Assembly (NCBI RefSeq): GCF_000732725.1
Contig: NZ_JPNB01000002.1
Span: 868,001 to 932,000, forward strand
Length of the DNA stretch: 64,000 nt
Origin: Kineothrix alysoides
GTDB taxonomy: Bacteria; Bacillota; Clostridia; Lachnospirales; Lachnospiraceae
Direction: 5' to 3'
The notes below the pieces were generated by a model. That model was not told the DNA's origin and made no database searches. It was given only the letters and a program-made list of their open reading frames with translations. Of this stretch, positions 37,341-47,562 are shown in pieces (within the stretch, counting starts at the first letter, position 1; each line of letters opens with the position of its first letter). A program made the translations under genes and the position numbers.

Positions 37341-39107
37341 ATGAGGAAGGCATTACAGTATTTGGAATATAAATTAAGTTGTTTTTCGCTTAATACTAAA
37401 ATTATTTTTATTATTCTAGTAGTCTTATTTATTAATGTAGCTGCTTCACTCGTAAGCATCGATATGGTTCAAAAATCCAGTAATCGTTTACTGTATGAAT
37501 CATTACAAGGCTCCTTAAATTACACTGCGGAGAATATTTCTTTTAAATTATCCAATATAGAATCCATGTCAAGCTCTATTCTATCAAACCAAAATATACG
37601 CAAAAATCTAATTGCATTAGATGAAGAAACTTCTGAAATCGGAATACGAAATATTAAGAACACTTTAAAATATTTAATCAGCGATTACTACCAGACATAT
37701 AAACTAAATAATATCAGCTATATTAATTTATATAATCCCCGCTTTGTTACTTATAGCTATGAGAGTAAAAGTACTTCCACTCCGGATGACATTCATCAGG
37801 CAGTTATCCAAAAAGCCAATCAAAATTCGGGCTATCCGTGCTGGGTAACCGATTACTGTAATACCTATGGCCTTTTTCTCGGAAGAGATTCAAGGAAAAT
37901 TAATAACTTGAAATATGAAACGATCGGTACCTTAGTTGTTTCCATCGACATGGAAAAAATGATCAAATCCTCGACCCGGTCGTTATTGGATACGGACTTT
38001 GCCCAGTACATTATATATGACGGAACACATGAAATCTTCCATTCCAAATCCTTAGACGCCTCTACTGTGGCATCGATTCAATCCTCTCTCTCTGAAAATT
38101 ACGATGTGCTTAAGATCGGAAAAAGCAAGTACTTTTGCGTACGGGGAACTATTTCCAATCCTTCATGGAATTATATTTGTTTAATTCCATATGATTATAT
38201 TTCAGACACCATTAATATGTCCATGCTTCTTTCCTTGAGCGTTATACTTTTCTGTGTAATAATGTCTTTGATTCTTTCCAGATTGTTGATTCGCTCCATT
38301 ATGAAAGATTTTTATCTTCTTATACAGAAAATGGATGCCTTTGGAAAAGATGAATCGAAATTACCCGATATAGGAGGGCATTATGATCACCGTAAGGACG
38401 AAGTCGGAATGCTCCATAATCAATTCGATCAAATGGCCATCAAGCTTCAGCTTCTGATTCAAGAAAACTATGTAAACGAAATTCTTAGAAAAGATGCTAA
38501 AATAAAAGCTTTGGAAAGTCAAATCAATCCGCATTTTCTATATAATACTTTGGAATCCGTAAACTGGCGGGCAAAAGCAATTGGGGAAAAGGATATTTCA
38601 CTTATGATCGAATCACTTGGCTCCTTGCTGCGGGTTACACTTAGCAATAAGGATACCCAGCATACCGTTGCTGATGATTTGGATATTGTAAAATGCTATA
38701 TGAATATTCAGAAAATACGTTTCCCTGACCGCTTATCCTTTATAGAAAATGTGGATCCTTCCATTCTCCAAGTCGAAATTCCGCTGCTTATTTTACAGCC
38801 CTTGGTAGAAAATTCCATTAACTATGGCATGGAAGAAAGTATCGATGTGTGCCATATCGAAATAGAAGGGCATATTTGCAATGAAACGGTATTTATAAAC
38901 ATCATAAACAGCGGTTCCCAATTCGAGGAACACCTTTTGGAAAAGTTAAATAAGCAAGAGGTAATCCCACATGGCTTTGGAATTGGACTTTTGAATATTC
39001 ATCAGCGCATCCAGCTTACCTACGGCTCCTCCTATGGGCTGAATCTATACAATAAGGACGAGGATACCGCTGTCGCCCAAGTAACCATTCCGGTAAATAA
39101 AATATAA
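37341..39107 (+). CDS. Sensor histidine kinase (YesM type)
   Basis: 588 residues: membrane helix at about 20-40, extracytoplasmic sensor of about 240 residues, second helix near 290-315, HAMP-like linker, phospho-acceptor histidine in ESQINPHFLYNTLES and the ATPase motif LLILQPLVENSINYG. Divergent from the RbsB-class operon over a 210-base shared control region, so it most likely senses that operon's sugar. Confidence 0.93.
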   Translation: MRKALQYLEYKLSCFSLNTKIIFIILVVLFINVAASLVSIDMVQKSSNRLLYESLQGSLNYTAENISFKLSNIESMSSSILSNQNIRKNLIALDEETSEIGIRNIKNTLKYLISDYYQTYKLNNISYINLYNPRFVTYSYESKSTSTPDDIHQAVIQKANQNSGYPCWVTDYCNTYGLFLGRDSRKINNLKYETIGTLVVSIDMEKMIKSSTRSLLDTDFAQYIIYDGTHEIFHSKSLDASTVASIQSSLSENYDVLKIGKSKYFCVRGTISNPSWNYICLIPYDYISDTINMSMLLSLSVILFCVIMSLILSRLLIRSIMKDFYLLIQKMDAFGKDESKLPDIGGHYDHRKDEVGMLHNQFDQMAIKLQLLIQENYVNEILRKDAKIKALESQINPHFLYNTLESVNWRAKAIGEKDISLMIESLGSLLRVTLSNKDTQHTVADDLDIVKCYMNIQKIRFPDRLSFIENVDPSILQVEIPLLILQPLVENSINYGMEESIDVCHIEIEGHICNETVFINIINSGSQFEEHLLEKLNKQEVIPHGFGIGLLNIHQRIQLTYGSSYGLNLYNKDEDTAVAQVTIPVNKI

Positions 39108-39128
39108 AAAATAGGAGTGTATGCTTAC

Positions 39129-40667
39129 ATGTTGAAATTATTAATTGCAGACGACGAAAAGATAATACGCGAAACCATCTCCGAATTAATTGATTGGAAA
39201 AGCCTGGGTATTTCATTGATGGGAACCGCTAAGGACGGGATAGAAGCATATAATATGATTCTCGACGAATATCCGGACATTGTACTCACAGATATCAAAA
39301 TGCCCGGTCTATCGGGATTGGAGCTGATTCAGAAAATTTATGCAGTCAACAAAGATACTCAATTTATCATTTTAACCGGATACAGCGATTTCGAATATGC
39401 GAAAAAAGCGATGCAGTATGGCGTGCGCTATTATCTGCTTAAGCCCTGCAATGAGGAACAGATTATATCCAGTTTAAAAGATGTAATACATGACTACTAT
39501 GATAAGCTTGCGACCAGAAGAAATGTGCAGGATAATTTACCGCTCCTTAACCAATTCCGGCAAAACCTGCTTATCAATTTAATTAACGATGGCCTTACTT
39601 CTCAAAATTCTTTATCCAAGGACAGTTATGTTCCGTTCCATAAAGATTACAGTAAATACCTGGATTTTTATACCACTCTCTACGAGGTTTGTTATTTCTA
39701 TTATCTTATAGAAGAGAATATGCAAAATCTTATTGATTTAATTGAACATTATCGTGAAAATAATTCTCCCGGTATTTCTTTTAATTATCTCTATGTGCAT
39801 AATACTCTTGTACTTTTTTTTCCTTCTTTTGGTACTTCGTATGAAGAAATGGATGTATTTATGTCTAAGCTCAATTTTTCTAATCAAAGTACCGGGATTC
39901 TATATCAGAGAAATTCTTTTGACAACTTTGAGTTGGCTTTAAATAAGATTATTTATCATATACGCCTTTATGAACAAATTATATATACCGATGGCACAAT
40001 AGTAACGAGAATAAGCAATTATCAAAATATTATCCGCGAAGTTCAAAACTATACTGCGCAAATTTACGTAGACGACAGAGAGGAATCCGCAAAGGCTATT
40101 CATTCATTGCTCAGCGTTTTGCAAACCATAACGGATATTAATTTTTTAAAGCAGCTGGTTTCTTCCGTTATCGTTATATCTTCCTCCAAAAATATATCCT
40201 ATCACGCTCTTTTTGCCGCAGAATTTCTAGCGGGAGTAGGGTCTTCCTCCAATTGCCAGGAAATTACAAGCTCTCTTAGACAATTATTGGAAACCCTCTA
40301 TCATAAATATCATTCTTATACTGCTGCCGGCACTATTAGCGCCAAGATACAGACTTATGTACAGGAACATTTATCCGATCCGGATCTTTCCTTAAAGTGG
40401 ATTGCCGACAATTATCTTTATATGAATGTGGATTATGTAAGTAAAAAATTTATTAAGGAAACAGGGGAAACCTTTTCTAAATATTTAACTGATGAGAAGG
40501 TTAAGAAAGCCAAGGAGCTTCTGGCAGAACAAAATCCCATAAAAATTCAGGAAATTGCAGAGCTTGTCGGTTGCGGAAATAATCCGCCGTATTTTAATCA
40601 GATTTTTAAGAAAAGTACAGGATTGTCGCCAAGCGTTTATATGAAAAAAATTCATGGCGATGTATAG
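39129..40667 (+). CDS. Response regulator with AraC DNA-binding domain (YesN type)
   Basis: About 512 residues. Receiver domain (LIADDEKIIRE, DIVLTDIKMPG, YYLLKPC), a long central segment of about 270 residues without clear motif, then a C-terminal AraC helix-turn-helix pair (WIADNYLYMNVDYVSKKF, IQEIAELVGCGNNPPYFNQIF). A GTG at 39117 is in frame but ATG 39129 fits the TAGGAG ribosome site. Follows its kinase by about 20 bases. Confidence 0.92.
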   Translation: MLKLLIADDEKIIRETISELIDWKSLGISLMGTAKDGIEAYNMILDEYPDIVLTDIKMPGLSGLELIQKIYAVNKDTQFIILTGYSDFEYAKKAMQYGVRYYLLKPCNEEQIISSLKDVIHDYYDKLATRRNVQDNLPLLNQFRQNLLINLINDGLTSQNSLSKDSYVPFHKDYSKYLDFYTTLYEVCYFYYLIEENMQNLIDLIEHYRENNSPGISFNYLYVHNTLVLFFPSFGTSYEEMDVFMSKLNFSNQSTGILYQRNSFDNFELALNKIIYHIRLYEQIIYTDGTIVTRISNYQNIIREVQNYTAQIYVDDREESAKAIHSLLSVLQTITDINFLKQLVSSVIVISSSKNISYHALFAAEFLAGVGSSSNCQEITSSLRQLLETLYHKYHSYTAAGTISAKIQTYVQEHLSDPDLSLKWIADNYLYMNVDYVSKKFIKETGETFSKYLTDEKVKKAKELLAEQNPIKIQEIAELVGCGNNPPYFNQIFKKSTGLSPSVYMKKIHGDV

Positions 40668-40674
40668 AAGTAGG

Positions 40675-40706
40675 AAGCCGCTGCAAAATATTTGCAGCGG
40701 CTTCTT
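40675..40706 (+). terminator. Terminator after the kinase/regulator pair
   Basis: A perfect 13 bp stem (AAGCCGCTGCAAA with its complement) followed by a short T-rich run; it sits between convergent genes and may stop both. Confidence 0.7.
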
Positions 40707-40748
40707 GCTAAGATACTTATTATTTTCATTAATTATTAGTGTTAGGTA

Positions 40749-41564
40749 CTAGCTTCTGGAACGCATAGCTGCAATGGTACCGCCATCGCACAGTATGTCA
40801 ACACCTGTCAGATAACTGCATTTTTCACTCGCCAGGAACGCCATCAGCTCACCGATTTCTTCCGGTTCTCCAAGCCGTCCAAGCGCACTCGCCAGCGCGA
40901 AGGATGCCGCCTGTTCTCCTTCCAGTTCGCCCATAGGAGTTTTAAAGGTCCCAGGAGAAACGGAGAGTATGCGGATTCCATTTTTTCCATGAATACAAGC
41001 AGCTTTTTCCGAATACCATACCACGAAATTTTTCGACAGCGTATATGCCATATTCGAGCTCATTTCTCCCGGAACGGAGGAAACGATGCCGAGCATTTTT
41101 TCCTGAAAAACGGAAGAATCGCTTAGACTCAATTTATATACTTCCGAGGGAACCTTATCCGCAGGCACCATGTACGCAGACATGGAAGAAACATTTAGAA
41201 TGCAGCTTCCTGCCGGCATTATTTTAGCCAACTCTTCGTTCATATAAATAGTTCCCATGGCATTGACATTGAAAATAATATCTCCGCCGCCCATGTGGGG
41301 AGACATTCCTGCTGCATGAATCACGGCCTTCACTTGGCCTAATGACTGCACGTGCTCCGCCAAAGTCTGAACGGATTCCCTGCTGCTTACATCACAGGGG
41401 AAACTCTCCGCTTCCACACCCATACTGTGCAGCTTAGCAAGCGCATTCTCAAGCTTGCCGGGAGTACGTCCTACCAGCACAATATAATGGTCTTTTCCCA
41501 TAATTTCAGCAGTTGCCAGTCCCATGCCGCTTCCGCCGCCTGTAACAACACAAACATTTTTCAT
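40749..41564 (-). CDS. Short-chain dehydrogenase/reductase
   Basis: About 271 residues from ATG 41564 (AAAGGAG nine bases upstream; a longer frame from 41594 lacks one). NAD(P) loop VTGGGSGMGLATAE, NVSSMSAYM and catalytic YTLSK. The C-terminal YLTGVDILCDGG is standard. It has its own promoter behind fabH, so it is probably a separate unit. Substrate unknown. Confidence 0.88.
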   Translation of the reverse strand: MKNVCVVTGGGSGMGLATAEIMGKDHYIVLVGRTPGKLENALAKLHSMGVEAESFPCDVSSRESVQTLAEHVQSLGQVKAVIHAAGMSPHMGGGDIIFNVNAMGTIYMNEELAKIMPAGSCILNVSSMSAYMVPADKVPSEVYKLSLSDSSVFQEKMLGIVSSVPGEMSSNMAYTLSKNFVVWYSEKAACIHGKNGIRILSVSPGTFKTPMGELEGEQAASFALASALGRLGEPEEIGELMAFLASEKCSYLTGVDILCDGGTIAAMRSRS

Positions 41565-41618
41565 CGCACTATTCTCCTTTTTCTTGAAATACATGATATA
41601 ATACTTCCTATTATCCTC

Positions 41619-41647
41619 AGTATATCCGTTAAAGAAAAATAATGCAA
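41619..41647 (-). promoter_or_regulatory. Promoter of the SDR gene
   Basis: On the minus strand TTGCAT (41647-41642), 17 bases, TATACT (41624-41619). Confidence 0.65.
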
Positions 41648-41660
41648 TCGACGATTTTCC

Positions 41661-42662
41661 CTACCATTCGATTACGGCAGTTCCCCACGTGAGCCCGGCG
41701 CCAAAGCCGGACATAACTATCTTATCTCCCGGGCTAAGCATTCCCTTCTGATTCATCTCATCCAGAAGAATGGGTACGCTTGCCGCAGATATGTTCCCGC
41801 AATGATCCAGACTTAAAGGGAACTTATCTTCGCTTACTTTCAGACGCTTTGCTACGGACTGAATGATTCGGATGTTCGCCTGATGAAGTACAAAATATTT
41901 AATATCCTCTGTTTTCAGCTGCGACGTTTCAAGCACCTTTATAATAGATGAAGGCACAGTACTCACTGCGAACTTATACACTTCCTGACCATCCATGGAT
42001 ACATAACCCATTTCAAAGGGATTTTGAATCAACGGGTTATTATTTACACGGTCCCTGCACGCAAGAACACTTCCCTTTGCTCCATCAGATCCCTGAGAGA
42101 AGGCAAGCAGGCCCCTCGCGCCGCTTCTTCCTATTTCGTGCTCTCCCGATTCTTCGTCCGTATATGCCCGCACTACGGCTGCCCCCGCTCCGTCTCCAAA
42201 AAGAACACAGGTGCTTCTATCGTTCCAGTCCATAATTTTGGACAGCGTCTCCGCCCCGACCACCAGCGCCGTTTTATAAATTCCTGACTGCAAATAAACG
42301 TAAGCAGTATGAAGGGCGAACATAAAGCCGGAGCAAGCAGCGTTTATATCGAAAGCTACTGCGCTTGCCGCACCTAGCTTTGCCTGCACCTCGCAGGAGG
42401 TAGATGGAGTTACATAGTCTCCGGTAATTGTCCCCACAATAATTAAATCGATATCCTCCACACCGATTCCTGCATTTTTAAGCGCTCTTTGCGAAGCTTC
42501 CGCAGCCATGGAGGCTGTGGTCTCTTCCTTTGCCAGCCTTCTCTCTTTTATACCCGTACGGCTGGAAATCCATTCATCGGAGGTATCCATGATTTTTGAT
42601 AAATCATCGTTGGTTACCACACTTAAGGGGAGACAGCTTCCCGTCCCTATTATTCTCATCAT
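41661..42662 (-). CDS. fabH: Beta-ketoacyl-ACP synthase III
   Basis: 333 residues. Catalytic triad visible: cysteine in NAACSGFMFALH, histidine in LHQANIRII and asparagine in CGNISAASVP. It condenses acetyl- or branched acyl-CoA with malonyl-ACP to start fatty acid chains. It is the last gene of the fab operon here, whereas fabH usually comes first in clostridia. Confidence 0.95.
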   Translation of the reverse strand: MMRIIGTGSCLPLSVVTNDDLSKIMDTSDEWISSRTGIKERRLAKEETTASMAAEASQRALKNAGIGVEDIDLIIVGTITGDYVTPSTSCEVQAKLGAASAVAFDINAACSGFMFALHTAYVYLQSGIYKTALVVGAETLSKIMDWNDRSTCVLFGDGAGAAVVRAYTDEESGEHEIGRSGARGLLAFSQGSDGAKGSVLACRDRVNNNPLIQNPFEMGYVSMDGQEVYKFAVSTVPSSIIKVLETSQLKTEDIKYFVLHQANIRIIQSVAKRLKVSEDKFPLSLDHCGNISAASVPILLDEMNQKGMLSPGDKIVMSGFGAGLTWGTAVIEW

Positions 42663-42686
42663 AATAATAACCTTGCCTTTCTAACA

Positions 42687-43760
42687 CTATTCTCCGTCTA
42701 TTTCAAATTCTTTCATAATATCCTTTACATGTTCCAGCTTCTTGGCCCTGCAAGCATTTGACCCGCAGAAAAGAAGTCCGTCCTTTACATTTCCATTTAC
42801 TGCATTTATGAGAGCCTGCGTGATGCAATACGGCGTTTCTGCCGGGTTGCAGGTTATGATACAATCGAAGCACTTCCTGGGAGGTATTCTTCCTTCTGCA
42901 GTTCTTCTCGTAAACTCGTTAGCAATGGCACGTGCCGGCATTCCTACCGGACTTTTTACGATTATAATGTCTTCCTCAGAGGCATCTATGTATGCCTGTT
43001 TGTATGCCTCAGAAGCGTCGCATTCATAAGTCGTTACAAATCGGGTCGCTACCTGGACGCCGGAGGCTCCAAGTGAAAAAGCGTGCTCCGCATCTTCTCT
43101 CGTATAGATTCCTCCCGCAATCACTACCGGAATTTCTCTGCCATGCTCACTTGCGCATTCTGTTACATGCCCGATAATCCTGCGGATTTCTTCGTCATAA
43201 TTCAGCTCCTCTATATGGCTGAGCTGCTCCCCCTTAAAGCCGAGATGTCCTCCGGCCAAAGGACCTTCTATAACGACCATATCCGGTAATCTGTCATACT
43301 TCTTCATCCAATATTTTAAGATAATCTGCGCCGACTTAAGGCTTGAAACGATAGGCGCAATCTTTGTCTTGGCCTTTCCTACCAGCTCAGGCAGAGTCAT
43401 CGGCAGCCCTGCCCCCGATATGATAATGTCCACGCCTGCAGCTATTGCTGCCTTTACGTATTCCTCATATCGTTTTGTCGCCACCATAATATTAACGCCG
43501 ATAATTCCGCTTCCGGCAATTTTTCTTGCTTTATCTATTTCCTCTTTTATAGCACGGAGATTACACCCTATCGGGTCTCTGCCAAAGTTTTCGCTTTTGT
43601 AACCGATTTGCGCGGTGGAGATTACGCCTACACCGCCCTGAGCCGCTACTGCTCCCGCCAGTCCGGACAGACTGATACCTACGCCCATTCCGCCCTGGAC
43701 CACCGGAATCTTCGCTGTCAGGTCTCCGATTTTTAAGGGTTTTAATAAACTATCGCTCAT
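42687..43760 (-). CDS. FabK / nitronate monooxygenase-family flavoprotein
   Basis: 357 residues with the FMN-barrel signatures PVVQGGMGVGIS, GVNIMVAT, EGPLAGGHLGF and PVVIAGGIYTREDAEHAFSLGASGVQ. An extra cysteine-rich C-terminal part (CFDCIITCNPAETPYC, FCGSNACRA) separates it from the true FabK in the same operon and may hold a metal site. Its start overlaps the fabZ stop by four bases. Annotated members are called nitronate monooxygenase; placement in the fab operon suggests an acyl-chain or detoxification role. Confidence 0.85.
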   Translation of the reverse strand: MSDSLLKPLKIGDLTAKIPVVQGGMGVGISLSGLAGAVAAQGGVGVISTAQIGYKSENFGRDPIGCNLRAIKEEIDKARKIAGSGIIGVNIMVATKRYEEYVKAAIAAGVDIIISGAGLPMTLPELVGKAKTKIAPIVSSLKSAQIILKYWMKKYDRLPDMVVIEGPLAGGHLGFKGEQLSHIEELNYDEEIRRIIGHVTECASEHGREIPVVIAGGIYTREDAEHAFSLGASGVQVATRFVTTYECDASEAYKQAYIDASEEDIIIVKSPVGMPARAIANEFTRRTAEGRIPPRKCFDCIITCNPAETPYCITQALINAVNGNVKDGLLFCGSNACRAKKLEHVKDIMKEFEIDGE

Positions 43761-44200
43761 GATTCCTCCAGGCTGCCTATGGCAAAAGTAAGCTCTGCCT
43801 GCACTGCCAGCTTTCCATCCACATATGCCTTTGCGCTTCCTATGCCGATAGGGCCTTTTATTTTAATAATTTCTGTTTCCAGCATAAGTACATCTCCGGG
43901 CACAATTTTTTTCTTGAATTTTGCCGAATTGATTGCTCCGAAATATGCAGTCTTTCCTTTGAAACCGGGCTGACTGAGCAATGCTACGGCACCTACCTGC
44001 GCCAGTGCCTCCACTACAAGCACTCCCGGCATAACCGGCTCTGACGGGAAATGCCCCGCAAAAAACGGCTCGTTATAGGTCACGCATTTTTTTCCCTTCG
44101 CCCTTACGCCCGGTTCCAGCTCCTCTATGGTATCCACGAGCAGGAACGGGTGTCTGTGAGGGATGATTTCCATAATTTCCTTTGTTGTCAAAACGGACAT
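43757..44200 (-). CDS. fabZ: 3-hydroxyacyl-ACP dehydratase
   Basis: 147 residues, a full hot-dog fold: IPHRHPFLLVDTIEEL, catalytic histidine in GHFPSEPVMPG and glutamate in VVEALAQVGA. It removes water from 3-hydroxyacyl-ACP during elongation. AGGAGAT precedes ATG and comes directly after a GAGT mini-hairpin repeat. Confidence 0.96.
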   Translation of the reverse strand: MSVLTTKEIMEIIPHRHPFLLVDTIEELEPGVRAKGKKCVTYNEPFFAGHFPSEPVMPGVLVVEALAQVGAVALLSQPGFKGKTAYFGAINSAKFKKKIVPGDVLMLETEIIKIKGPIGIGSAKAYVDGKLAVQAELTFAIGSLEES

Positions 44201-44211
44201 CTCTATCTCCT

Positions 44212-44234
44212 AATGAGTGTTCTTTACTCACTCT
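44212..44234. repeat. Single GAGT mini-hairpin repeat
   Basis: ATGAGTGTTCTTTACTCACTC, between fabF and fabZ, same family as 22903-22983. Confidence 0.75.
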
Positions 44235-44251
44235 TCATTTATTTTGTCTTT

Positions 44252-45487
44252 TTATTCCGTGTATTTCTTTGCAATTATAGTGGAATTGTGTCCGCCGAAT
44301 CCCAGCGAATTAGAAAGTGCGTAAGTAAATGCTTCTTCTACAGCTTCCTTGCAATAATCCAAGTCACACTCTTCATCCGGGATCTGATAACCCACTGTGC
44401 GGTGAATATAACCCTCTTCCAATTCCTTTACACAAGTCACGAATTCAAGAGCTCCTGCTGCACCGAGCAAATGACCTACCATAGATTTTGTTGAATTAAT
44501 TTTTACATTCCGGGCATGATCGCCAAAGGCTTTCTTAATCGCTCTCGTTTCGAATAAATCGTTGTGATGAGTGCTCGTTCCGTGGGCGTTGATATAGGTA
44601 ATGTCCTCGGGCCGGATTCCCGCATCCCCGATGGCAAATTCCATGGCCTTCGCCGCACCTTCCCCATCCTCCGCCGGGGAGGTGATGTGATAAGCGTCCG
44701 CCGTACAGCCATAGCCTACTACCTCTGCGTAAATCTTAGCGCCTCTCTTTTTTGCATGCTCCAATTCCTCTAAGATTACCGCTGCCGAGCCTTCTCCCAT
44801 GACGAACCCGCTTCTTTCCTTATCGAAAGGAATGGAGCATCTGTTTTTATCTTCCGAAGAAGTGAGTGCCGTCAACGCTGTAAACCCGGCAACACCTACC
44901 GGTGTAATACTGCTTTCCGTTCCTCCGGCTACCATTACATCCGCCTCTCCGTACTGAATGGAGCGGAATGCCTCTCCGATAGAATTGGTCCCTGTGGCGC
45001 ATGCTGTAACAACATTAATATTTTTTCCCTTCAACCCGAACTGAATTGACACATTACCCGCCGCCATATTACATATCATAAGGGGTACAAGCAAGGGATT
45101 AACGCGCCCAGGCCCTTTTTCCAAAAGCTTGGTATGCTCTCTTTCCATGGCTTGCAGGGAACCGATACCTGAACCCATGGAAACTCCTACTCTAAATCCG
45201 TCTTCCTTTTCCATATCGATTCCGGCATCCTCAAGCGCCTCTTTGGTAGCCGCTACCGCATACTGACTGAACAGCTCCATTCTCTTGCCCGCCTTGACAT
45301 CCATGAAATCCTTCGCCTCAAAGCCCTTTACCTCCGCCGCCAGCTTACACTTGTATTCGGAAGTGTCGAACTTTGTAATTTTATCAAATCCTACTTTTCC
45401 TGCTTTCACACTGGTCCAAAATTCATCCACACTAAGCCCTATGGGCGTAATAGCCCCTAAACCGGTAACAACTACTCTCCTGCTCAT
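44252..45487 (-). CDS. fabF: Beta-ketoacyl-ACP synthase II
   Basis: About 411 residues from ATG 45487 (AAAGGAG upstream); the 30 codons before it are spurious extension. Active-site cysteine in VTACATGTNS and histidines in YINAHGTSTHHND and KSMVGHLLGAAG. It carries out chain elongation with malonyl-ACP. Confidence 0.96.
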   Translation of the reverse strand: MSRRVVVTGLGAITPIGLSVDEFWTSVKAGKVGFDKITKFDTSEYKCKLAAEVKGFEAKDFMDVKAGKRMELFSQYAVAATKEALEDAGIDMEKEDGFRVGVSMGSGIGSLQAMEREHTKLLEKGPGRVNPLLVPLMICNMAAGNVSIQFGLKGKNINVVTACATGTNSIGEAFRSIQYGEADVMVAGGTESSITPVGVAGFTALTALTSSEDKNRCSIPFDKERSGFVMGEGSAAVILEELEHAKKRGAKIYAEVVGYGCTADAYHITSPAEDGEGAAKAMEFAIGDAGIRPEDITYINAHGTSTHHNDLFETRAIKKAFGDHARNVKINSTKSMVGHLLGAAGALEFVTCVKELEEGYIHRTVGYQIPDEECDLDYCKEAVEEAFTYALSNSLGFGGHNSTIIAKKYTE

Positions 45488-45586
45488 TTTTATACTTATG
45501 CTCCTTTCAAAATCTGGAGACTTTGTGCGGGTGTCCTTGCACACCTTAAGCTCAAATCTCCTTCTGCCATTTATCATCTCTGCCGC

Positions 45587-46324
45587 CTAGGCCATACCAC
45601 CATCTACCGAAATTACCTGACCTGTAATATACCCAGCCTTGTCGCTGGCCAAAAATGCCACCATTTCCGCAATGTCCTTCGGCTGCCCGGCACGCTTAAG
45701 CGGTATCTGTGCAATAACCGCTTCCCTTGCAGCTTCACTCATAGCCTGTGTCATATCCGTATCGATATATCCCGGCGCAACTGCGTTCACCGTAATATTT
45801 CTGCTTGCAAGCTCCTTCGCCATACTTTTGGTAAGCCCGATCACTCCGGCTTTGGAGGCTGCATAATTCGCCTGACCGGGATTGCCCAGCACTCCGGATA
45901 CGGAGGATAGGTTTATGATCCTTCCGCTCCTTTGCTTAATAAATGGCCGATACATATGCTTTATCGTGTTAAAGGTCCCTTTTAGGTTCGTATCTATTAC
46001 CCCATCAAAATCCTCTTCAGTCATCTTGATCATAAGGTTATCTTTTGTAATTCCTGCGTTGTTTACAAGAATATCGATATGTCCGAACGCCTCCAGCATA
46101 TCCGTTATCATTCTTCCGCAAGCTTCATACTCGGAAACTGAGCATTGTACCGACACTGCTCTTCTTCCAATAGCCTCAATTTCCTTTACCACCTCGTTCG
46201 CCTTGTCTGCACTGCCGTTGTAGTTTACAATGATATCTGCTCCATAGCTTGCCAGCGTAAGTGCTATTTCACGGCCGATTCCCCGGCTGGCACCAGTTAT
46301 AAGCGCTACTTTTCCCTCTAACAT
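45587..46324 (-). CDS. fabG: 3-oxoacyl-ACP reductase
   Basis: About 245 residues from ATG 46324 (the ATG at 46330 is too close to the GGAG). NADPH loop [19 protein letters not shown], catalytic serine in INLSSVSG and YAASK. C-terminal [13 protein letters not shown] is typical FabG. Confidence 0.96.
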   Translation of the reverse strand: MLEGKVALITGASRGIGREIALTLASYGADIIVNYNGSADKANEVVKEIEAIGRRAVSVQCSVSEYEACGRMITDMLEAFGHIDILVNNAGITKDNLMIKMTEEDFDGVIDTNLKGTFNTIKHMYRPFIKQRSGRIINLSSVSGVLGNPGQANYAASKAGVIGLTKSMAKELASRNITVNAVAPGYIDTDMTQAMSEAAREAVIAQIPLKRAGQPKDIAEMVAFLASDKAGYITGQVISVDGGMA

Positions 46325-46402
46325 TTTCATACTCCTTTACCTTTATTTGTAACCATTATTTACCTTCTTTGTACCTTCATAGTTACGTTCTTCTATCGGA
46401 GA

Positions 46403-47317
46403 CTATATCTGTTCAAGCTTCTCCAAATCTTCTACTTTTTCAATATTAATTGCTTTTACGTCCTTGTTAATTTTCCGTATGAATCCGCTGAGCGTCTTGC
46501 CCGGCCCTATTTCTATAAATGTATCAACTCCGTCCTCCAACATGCGCTCCACGCTCTGCTGCCATTTCACGGACGAGGATACCTGACGTACTAAGAGCGG
46601 CTTCACCTGCTCCTTATCCGTTACGTAATCTCCTGTTACGTTGGAAAGATAAGGAACCCCTATATCGTTCACCTCAGCACTTTGCAGCTCCTCTCCCAGC
46701 TTTTCTCCGGCCCCTGCAAGAAGGGGAGAATGGAACGGCCCGCTCACATTCAGAGGAATACATCTTTTCGCTCCCTCCTCCAGTAACTGTGAACCTGCTT
46801 TTTCTACTGCATGTGCCTCTCCCGTAATTACGATTTGTCCCGGGCAATTATAATTGGCTATACTTACAGAACCTTCTATCTTTTCACATATCTTTTCTAT
46901 TATATCTGCCGGAAGGCCGAGTACTGCTGTCATGGCTCCCCCCTGGGGCACGGCCTCCTGCATGTAAATGCCTCTTTTTCTCACTATCCTGAATATATCC
47001 TCCGGGCTCATGATTCCTGCTGCTGCAAGCGCACCGTATTCTCCCAGACTTAAACCTGCCGTCACATCAGGCTTATATCCTTTTTCCTCTATCGCTTTTA
47101 AAATAGCGACCTCAGTCGCAAGCATCGCTATCTGTGTATACTCCGTAATATGAATTCTTTCATTTTCCTCGAAGCAGAGAGAAGCTACATCCAGGCCGAC
47201 TGCTTTTTCTGCCAGTTCGAACATTTCCCTGCTCACAGTAAACCCTTCATAAAAGTCTTTTCCCATCCCAACATATTGCGCTCCCTGACCAGGAAAAATA
47301 AATGCTGTTTTACCCAT
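46403..47317 (-). CDS. fabD: Malonyl-CoA:ACP transacylase
   Basis: 304 residues. FIFPGQGAQYVGMGKDFYE at the start, nucleophile serine in AGLSLGEYGALAAAG, histidine in SGPFHSPLL and FIEIGPGKTLSG near the end. It loads malonyl groups on ACP. A MITE-like element separates it from fabK. Confidence 0.95.
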   Translation of the reverse strand: MGKTAFIFPGQGAQYVGMGKDFYEGFTVSREMFELAEKAVGLDVASLCFEENERIHITEYTQIAMLATEVAILKAIEEKGYKPDVTAGLSLGEYGALAAAGIMSPEDIFRIVRKRGIYMQEAVPQGGAMTAVLGLPADIIEKICEKIEGSVSIANYNCPGQIVITGEAHAVEKAGSQLLEEGAKRCIPLNVSGPFHSPLLAGAGEKLGEELQSAEVNDIGVPYLSNVTGDYVTDKEQVKPLLVRQVSSSVKWQQSVERMLEDGVDTFIEIGPGKTLSGFIRKINKDVKAINIEKVEDLEKLEQI

Positions 47318-47393
47318 AATAAAATCTTACCTCTCCATTCACCATTTTACTTTGAATATCAAAATATTATATTAAAAAAAAGAAATCTGCCCG

Positions 47394-47539
47394 TACTGTT
47401 CACTAGCAGCTTAACACTTGGTGTTAAGCTGCGTAAGAATGTGATTCAGGAGATGATTTCTGCTTCGCGGAGCGAATTAAAATGCAAAGTTTTGCATTGC
47501 AGAAATCATGCGTTACTGAAAACAAAGTGAACAGTAATC
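47394..47539. repeat. MITE-like palindromic element, copy A
   Basis: About 145 bp bounded by TACTGTTCAC and GTGAACAGTA inverted ends. Inside are a GCAGCTTAACAC/GTGTTAAGCTGC hairpin and GATGATTTCTGC/GCAGAAATCATG arms. Strongly similar to the reverse complement of 51457-51587. Lies between fabK and fabD in the fab operon. No coding capacity. Confidence 0.85.
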
Positions 47540-47562
47540 TCCGCCCATACGGACCTCGTGTC

